Shown here: positions 58,146 through 64,000 of the stretch, piece by piece
Layout: each line of letters opens with the position of its first letter
Position numbering within the stretch: the first letter of the stretch is position 1
Assembly (NCBI GenBank): GCA_963734865.1
Contig: CAVTIV010000004.1
Span: 292,717 to 356,716 of the forward strand
Direction of reading: 5' to 3'
DNA: 64,000 nt
Source of the DNA: CBDCUW01 sp963734865
Lineage (GTDB): Bacteria; Planctomycetota; Planctomycetia; Pirellulales; Pirellulaceae
Made by a program: the position numbers and the translations under genes
Notes under the pieces: model-generated
What the model was told of the DNA's origin: nothing
Database searches by the model: none
The model's input: only the letters and a program-made list of their open reading frames with translations

Positions 58146-59396
58146 CTACAGATTCTGCTTTTTCGCAACCACCAACGCGTCACCGATCTTCAGATCGCCG
58201 TCAACCATTTCGGTCCATGTCCCGTCCCGGATTCCCACGGTCACCCGAATGGCTCGCAAAAATGGTTCTTCCCAGACCCAAACGTAACGGTCGTTCTTAC
58301 GGCTCGCAGCGGATGCCTTTTCTTCGGCCGATTCTTCGTCGACCCGATCATTGTCTTCTTGATCGCTGATCCCGGTGACGATCACTTTATCTTCAGGCCG
58401 AACCAGATCAACTTCGGGAAAAAAACGCAGTGCCGAATTCGGAATACGAACACAATGTTCACGCCGGTCGATTTGAAACGACAAGCTGGCGGTCATTCCC
58501 GGCATCAACTTGCCATCTTGATTGGACGCTGAAACGATTACCGGATAAGTGACGACATTTTGTGTCATCGAAGGGCTTAGCCGCACCTGCTTGATCGACC
58601 CGCGAAACAAGTCCTGCGGGTACGCGTCGACACTGAATTCGACCGATTGCCCGGCGTCCTTCGCGGCACGGATCAAGCCGATGTCTGCTTCATCCACCGA
58701 GGCGAAGACGTGCATTTCATCGCGGATGTTGGGGGCGACCACAAACAATTCGGGGGTTTGAAACTGGGCTGCCAACGTTTGTCCCGGTTCGATCTTGCGA
58801 TCGATGATGGTCCCATCGACGGGTGATTCGATCCGTGTGTATTCGAGGTTCGCTTGCGAATTGGCCAGCGATGCTTCGGCTTGAGCCACGCCTGCTTGGG
58901 CGATGACCAACTGAGCTTCCAGCGATTGTCTGGCGAAGCGAAACTGGTCAACCTCGCCGTCGGAGATGTAACTTTTTCCTTTCTCCAGCAATTGGTCTGC
59001 CCGCTTCTCGTCGGCGATGGCACGTCCAAGATCGGCCTCCACGCGTTTCACCTCGCCGCGGCGAATCGCCAAGACCGCGCAGTCACCTTCCACGACAGCC
59101 TGATAGATGCGGGGATCGATCTTGGCCAGCAACTGCCCTCGTTTCACCTCATCATTGAAATCAACATGCAGTTCAAGAATTGGGCCCGATACGAACGAGC
59201 CAACGGCCACCGACAGCACCGGTTTGACCTCGCCGGTGGAATTGACAACCGAGGTGATCGAACCTTCGCTGACGTTGACGGTGCGAAATTGAGGCTTGTT
59301 GCGTTCCTGCCAGTAAAGCTGGGCCCAGCGGACCGAACCGCCTAGGGCCGCCAAGATAGCGATCACGATCAGGAGGCGGACAAAAATACGCATCAA
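58146..59396 (-). CDS. HlyD/MacA-type membrane-fusion protein
   Basis: The 416-residue protein starts at 59396 (MMRIFVRLLIVIAILAALGG) with one N-terminal anchor. The lipoyl-like halves are VAVGSFVSGPILELHVDFND, EVKRGQLLAKIDPRIYQ and YTRIESPVDGTIIDRKIEPG, QTLAAQFQTPELFVV. Between them a coiled-coil hairpin is rich in Ala, Glu and Gln (VAQAEASLANSQAN). The beta-barrel part has DIGLIRAAKDAGQSVEFSVD and LMPGMTASLSF. An acidic insert DQEDNDRVDEESAEEKASAA lies near the end. It links an inner-membrane transporter to the outer membrane and is followed by the permease gene. Confidence 0.9.
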   Translation of the reverse strand: MMRIFVRLLIVIAILAALGGSVRWAQLYWQERNKPQFRTVNVSEGSITSVVNSTGEVKPVLSVAVGSFVSGPILELHVDFNDEVKRGQLLAKIDPRIYQAVVEGDCAVLAIRRGEVKRVEADLGRAIADEKRADQLLEKGKSYISDGEVDQFRFARQSLEAQLVIAQAGVAQAEASLANSQANLEYTRIESPVDGTIIDRKIEPGQTLAAQFQTPELFVVAPNIRDEMHVFASVDEADIGLIRAAKDAGQSVEFSVDAYPQDLFRGSIKQVRLSPSMTQNVVTYPVIVSASNQDGKLMPGMTASLSFQIDRREHCVRIPNSALRFFPEVDLVRPEDKVIVTGISDQEDNDRVDEESAEEKASAASRKNDRYVWVWEEPFLRAIRVTVGIRDGTWTEMVDGDLKIGDALVVAKKQNL

Positions 59397-59592
59397 TGGT
59401 CAATGTCTGACGGATCGGAGATTGGGAGCTGACGAATTGGTCGTTTGAAGGAGCGCGGCGAAGGCCCTACCCCTTGGCCGTCATCTTACTCGATAAATCC
59501 CCCATTCAGGCCAGTTTCTGATCAGTGTCGCGACAATCGAAATGCGTGACCGCGAGTGAGGGACGATCAAGCGGAAGCGGAAAAAGAAGGGC

Positions 59593-62500
59593 TCACCGTG
59601 GGGAGGGTTTGCTCATCATCAGTTTGTAGTGGCCCGATCCCAGCAGATCGTCGATGCGATGCCTCAATTCGGTCGTCACCTCGACGCGGTACTTGTCGCT
59701 TTTCAAATGCACGGTCTCGCCTTCGCTAAGACTGATGCTGAACAGCAGTTCCTGGGACCCCGGATAGCCGCGGACGATTTCGCGTAGCCGGCTGATGGTG
59801 CTTTGGTCGTGTTCTTGTTCATCCAAGCGGATCCGCATGCCATGGGTATAACGGGTGTCGAGATCGGACAGTGGAATCAATTCGTCAATGATCAGGTTGG
59901 CTTCATCGCCGCCGCCACGCCGGTCACATTTTCCTTTGGCCAGAACGACTGCGTCGGGCTGGACACGTTCGCCACAGACGGCGAACCCTTTGGGCCATAG
60001 GATGCATCGGATCGAACCCTGCATATCTTCCAAGTCAAAATTGGCGTACTTGGTGGGAGTGCCAGGTTTTCCATTCTTGGTGTGGGCGAACTTGATTGCG
60101 CTGATCATCCCGCCGAGGATCACTTCGCTACGATCTTTGACGTCGGCGAGTCGATCGGTCGTGTGGGAGCGGAACGAAGCGAGTTTGGGTTCGAATTCGG
60201 CCAGCGGATGGCTGGCCAGATAGAAGCCGAGTACTTCTTTTTCGGCGAGCAACTTTTCTCTTTCGGGCCATTCGTCGACGTCGGGAAGCGGCGTCGATAC
60301 GATCTGTGTCGTCTGTTCGTCCTCGAACGCCCCGAACAAACTTGCTTGGCCACTTTTCTTGTCGGCTTGGACGGACGCACCGGCCTGAACGGCGCGTTCA
60401 ATCACGGCGTTTAGTTGGCTGCGGCGGGCCCCGAAGCTATCCATCGCGCCGGCCTTGATCAGAGTTTCGATAGCGCTCTTGTTACAAGCACTTGGGTCGA
60501 CGCGTTCACAAAAATCAAAGATGTCTTTGAACGGTCCGTTCTTTTTTCGTTCTTGGGCGATCGAAATCGAGGTCGATCCGCCGCAGCCTTTGATGGCCGA
60601 GAGCGCGAAGTGGATCTTTCCGTCGGCAACCGAAAAATCGGCATCGCTGGCGTTCACATCCGGGTGCACGACTTCGATCTCCATCCGATCGCAATCCTCC
60701 ATGTGCTCGACCAGCGGGTCTTTGCGTTTGAAATTGCGCCCCGAGATATCGCTGGACAACAGCGCCGCCATGAATTCCACGGGATAGTGTGCTTTCAAGT
60801 ACGCCGTTTGATAAGCGACCAAAGCGTACGCGGTACTGTGGCTTTTATTGAAACCATAACCGGCAAATTTGACGATCAGGGTCCAGATATCCTCGGCGTC
60901 TTTTTCCGAGAGTCCACTTTCGACGGATCCTTTGATGAACACTTCGTGGTTCTGGTTGATCAGATCCTCTTTCTTTTTGCTGATCGCTTTGATGCAGGTG
61001 TAGGCTTTCGCCAGCGGCACATTGCCCAGTCGATTGAGGATCCGCATCACCTGTTCTTGATAGACCATGATCGAATGGGTCTCTTCAAGCACTTCTTTCA
61101 GAACAGGATGTTTGTACTCGGGTTGTTGCCGGCCGTGCTTGATGTTCACGTAGTCGTCGACCATGCCGCCTTCCAGCGGGCCAGGACGATAGAGTGCCGC
61201 GGTGGCGATGATGTCGGTAAAATGGTCAGGTTTCATCCGCACAGCAAATCGCGAATCCCACCCGATTCGAGTTGGAAAACGCCCTTGGTTCGCCACGTTG
61301 CAACAAGGCGAAAGTTGCTTTATCGTCGAGCGGAAATTTTAGCGGGTCGACGGCCTGGCCCGTCGTTGTTCGATCAGCTGGACCGCGCGGCTGAGATGGT
61401 CAGGTTGCGAAGTCCCAGAAAATCCATCTTCAACAAACCCGATGCTTCGACGTCGCCCATCGACCATGGGTGATCACATCCTGTTTTCCCGGAACGCGGC
61501 TTAGCGGCACGTATCGGTGAGCGGTTTGTCGGCGATCACGACGGCGGCGGCATGAGTGCCGACGTTCCGTGCGAGACCCTCGATCTTCATCGCCAAATCG
61601 AGCAACTCGCGAATTTCCGGGTCCCCCTCGTAAGTCATTTTCAGGTCAGCATCTCCAGGCCTTTCTTGATCGTGATCTTCAGTTCATCGGGGACCATCTC
61701 GGTGACTTGATTGACCCGGGCAAGGGGGATGCCTGGGGCACGCCGGGTATTTTTGATCGCCGCTCTGGCCGCGAGCGTTCCGAACGTTCCGATTTGGCAG
61801 ACCATTTCATGGCCGTACCGCTGTTTGACATAATCGATCACTTGGGCGAGGCGTTCTTTCTCAAAATCGATATCGATGTCGGGCGGTTCGGTCCGGCTCT
61901 CATCCAGAAATCGTTCGAACAGCAAGTCGTACCGCAACGGACAAACGTCGGACAGATACAACGCGTAACAAACAATCGCGCCCCACGCCGCTGCCCGAGC
62001 CGTCGCCGAAATTCCACGCTCGCGGGCGTACTTGACGAAGTCCCAGACGATCAGGAAGTAAGTCGGATAACCCAACTTTTCAATCACATCCAGCTCGCGA
62101 TCCAGCCGCGCCATCACTTCTTCGCTGAGCTCTCCGTCGGCGATCCGTTCGTCGTCTCCTGATAACGATCCATCAATCCGTTGACACAAAATTGCCGTAG
62201 ATAGTCGATCGGCGTCTTTTGATCGGGGCAATCGAATCCGGGAAAATAGTATTTGCCCAATTCGAGGTCGATGTCGACCGAGTCGGCGATCTTGGCTGCG
62301 GGCAACAGCATCATCCAGACCCGGGAACTTCTCGTACATCTGCTGCGGGCTGCGCAAGAAGAACTGGTCGTTCTCCATCTTATCCGCGACGAGTCGGTCC
62401 GGAAACGACCCGTATTGATCCACAGCATGATGTCTTGTGCTTCGGCATCCTCCGGATCGACGTAATGTGTTGTCACTGGTTGCCACCAGTGGCAATCCCA

Positions 62501-63165
62501 TCCGTTTTGCGATTTCGACGGCGCCGTCCAACTGCAAGCGCTGGATTTCGACGTCGTTGTTCATGATCTCGATGAAGTACCGATCGGCGAACACTTTGTG
62601 AAACCATCCGGCGATATCGCGAGCTTCTTCTCGTGCTCGGCGGTATCGATCCCTTTCGTCACGGAGCGGCTGAATTCGCTGCTGACACAACCGGACAAGC
62701 AGATGATCCCTACGCTGTACCTTTCCAGGATCTCGCGGTCGATTCGCGGTTTGGAGTAGAAAACCTCCAGCGAAGCGGCACTCGCGAGCTTGACCAGGTT
62801 TTTGAAACCCGTTCGATTCTGGGCAAACAGTGTCAGGTGATAGCTCGCTTCCTTACTGCTCGCTCGCACCCCCTTTGTCGAAGCGGCTGCCCGGCACAAT
62901 GTCACCCGTAGCCGATGATCGGATTGATCTGGCGTCATTTGCATTTGCGATAAAACTCCAGAGCGCCGTGGAGATTGCCGTGATCGGTCAGCGCCAGGGA
63001 GTTCATTCCATGGTCAACCGCAGCAATAGACCAATCGGCCGATATCCCGCCTCCATAGAGCAGGCTGTAATGGCTGTGGCAATGCAGATGGACAAACGGA
63101 CGTTCTTCCGCGTTTTCGCCGATCGTTTCGGTTGCAAGCTGCGTAGAGGTGGCAGATTCAGTCAT
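59593..63165 (-). CDS. dnaE: DNA polymerase III subunit alpha (many frameshifts)
   Basis: Pieces follow one another from the ATG at 63165 through all three minus frames. The PHP domain is HLHCHSHYSLLYGG (His26, 28, 30, 32) and SLALTDHGNLHGALEFYRK. Next come SYHLTLFAQNRTGFKNLVKL and CLSGCVSSEFSRS. The polymerase site is EPPDIDIDFEKERLAQVIDY (catalytic Asp), followed by MKPDHFTDIIATAALYRPGP and GYGFNKSHSTAYALVAYQTA. The OB domain is at the C-terminus (PTKYANFDLEDMQGSIRCIL). Span is 3573 nt, about 1190 codons, as expected. Breaks lie near 62940, 62620, 62480, 62320, 62170, 61640 and several between 61500 and 61290, mostly single missing bases. The region 59593-61290 reads cleanly. Replicative polymerase; the breaks must be errors if this is the only copy. 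Confidence 0.92.
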
Positions 63166-63621
63166 CAGTCGCCTTCGTGGGTCGTGATCTCGAGAGCATT
63201 CAACAAGGATTCACCGCATCGGTTAGCCTACCGCAGCGATCCGAACAGGACAGCGACTTGACAAGAAAGTCGGTCCCACCCAGGTTAGCGAGCGTGACCG
63301 CCCAAGGTACCAAATCCGCCTCCGCGAACCGCTGGCACAGAGTTGGGAGGGGGGTCGGTGGCGTTGTTCAGGAAATGCGATGGCAGAACGCCTTTCTGCT
63401 TGGCGAAGGGCGCAATCCTTGCCATACTATCGGTTTCGGCCATACTATCGGTCTCGGCGACAACGTCGATCTCGGCCGATCAGGAGATCGGGATCGTTAC
63501 CCGTCATGTTTTGGCGGTCTCGCCGGCGGTGAGACTGTCGTGCACCACCTTGCTCATCTGCCAGCCGAAGTCGGTCTGAGCGAGAAGACTTGCATCCACA
63601 CCATTCCGGAGCCCACCATTC
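63166..63621. other. 456-bp intergenic region with an 18-bp tandem repeat
   Basis: No gene is supported between the divergent dnaE and DoxX-like genes. At 63421-63474 three 18-bp units follow one another: ccatactatcggtttcgg, ccatactatcggtctcgg (one difference) and a diverged cgacaacgtcgatctcgg. Confidence 0.6.
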
Positions 63622-64000
63622 GTGCAGAAGCTGTTGTTGTTCCCACTGCGTTTGTGCGTCGGATGGGGGCTGTCCCCGCGGCTGTTGAGTCTGATCGGGG
63701 CCACGATGTTGGTGTTGCTCAGGCTGTCGATCGGGTGGCATTTCTATAGCGAAGGAGTCGACAAGGTCCAATCCGGTACCTGGGACGCGTCGCCCTTCTT
63801 TGCCAATGCCCGAGGTCCGTTTGCCGAGGACTATCGGAAATTGGTTTGGGATGCCGACGGCGGTTTTCCGCCGCAACATGGACGATACAATGTTGTGGTC
63901 GGCACAGTTTCGCGACCGCGTTGGCCAACATTACGGGTTTAATGAACAGCAGGTAAATCTGGCACAAGCCAATTACAGCACCGCGGTCGAGCGGCTGACG
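63622..64000 (+). CDS. DoxX-like membrane protein (partial at right edge, one frameshift)
   Basis: The frame is open from a GTG at 63622 (QKLLLFPLRLCVGWGLSPRL); an internal ATG at 63688-63690 before LVLLRLSIGWHFYSEGVDKV is another possible start. The motif RLSIGWHFYSEGVDKVQSGT resembles the first helix and loop of planctomycete DoxX-family proteins. AARGPFAEDYRKL-like NARGPFAEDYRKLVWDADGG follows. A frame change near 63850-63877 carries the protein on as MDDTMLWSAQFRDRVGQHYG, FNEQQVNLAQANYSTAVERL to the window end. Without the correction a stop falls at 63942. Likely a membrane protein of unknown function. Confidence 0.65.

Noticed and set aside
60415..61473. Plus-strand ORF of 352 residues opposite dnaE
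   Set aside because: Shadow frame of the well-conserved dnaE C-terminal half.

Overview
This 64 kb window looks like a chromosomal segment of a marine planctomycete close to Rhodopirellula. The evidence is the gene content: a Gly-rich 'mu-protocadherin-like' surface protein, a sulfatase, an ECF sigma factor followed by a membrane Ser/Thr kinase, Tat-exported dehydrogenase and epimerase enzymes, a peroxidase carrying the planctomycete N-terminal 'LE-x-R-x-LLAAD' motif, a TatC with a long insertion, and DUF3500 and DUF58 proteins. The lineage call is from recognition of families, not from a search. I see no tRNA, rRNA, CRISPR array, phage or transposase gene.

Layout. 0-9.4 kb: surface and accessory genes (Gly-rich protein, Tat-exported unknown, truncated haem peroxidase, EF-hand remnant, sigma factor, kinase lacking its catalytic core, sulfatase). 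9.5-9.7 kb: an inverted-repeat element. 9.9-13.8 kb: sugar genes (TIM-barrel isomerase/epimerase, xylulokinase, binding lipoprotein). 13.9-19 kb, minus strand: housekeeping block rplQ, rpoA, rpsK, rpsM, then folA, thyA and a methyltransferase. 19.3-29.7 kb, plus strand: DUF3500 protein, small hypothetical, multidomain M28 peptidase, membrane Zn peptidase, YjhG/YagF-type sugar-acid dehydratase, class II aldolase and an AMP-ligase. 29.7-35.8 kb: tatC, manA, two lipoproteins, a pseudouridine synthase with a basic tail, pyrK. 36-43.4 kb, minus strand: lysR, gltB, gltD. 43.6-50.5 kb: small membrane proteins, methyltransferases, DUF58 protein, aldehyde dehydrogenase, thiL, and a SnoaL/CaMKII-AD-like protein. 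50.7-59.4 kb: SUMF1-domain protein, Gfo/Idh/MocA oxidoreductase, ABC ATPase, methyltransferases, a sigma-factor remnant, and on the other strand a MacB-like permease with its membrane-fusion protein. 59.6-63.2 kb: dnaE. The right edge holds a partial DoxX-like gene.

Two window-wide observations matter to anyone using this annotation. First, many genes are broken by 1-base indels, and the breaks cluster in essential single-copy genes (dnaE, gltB/gltD, rpoA, rplQ, thyA). Because the correct protein continues at once in another frame, these are most likely sequence errors; I annotate each as one gene and give break positions. Second, other disruptions are not single-base: the kinase and the MddA-like gene look internally deleted in frame, the peroxidase has lost its C-terminus, and the M28 peptidase is shifted by a 35-bp tandem duplication. 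Exact or near-exact 17-18 bp tandem duplications recur at four loci. I did not find a convincing multi-gene undescribed system; the best leads are the inverted-repeat element, the recurring short tandem duplications and the core-less kinase.
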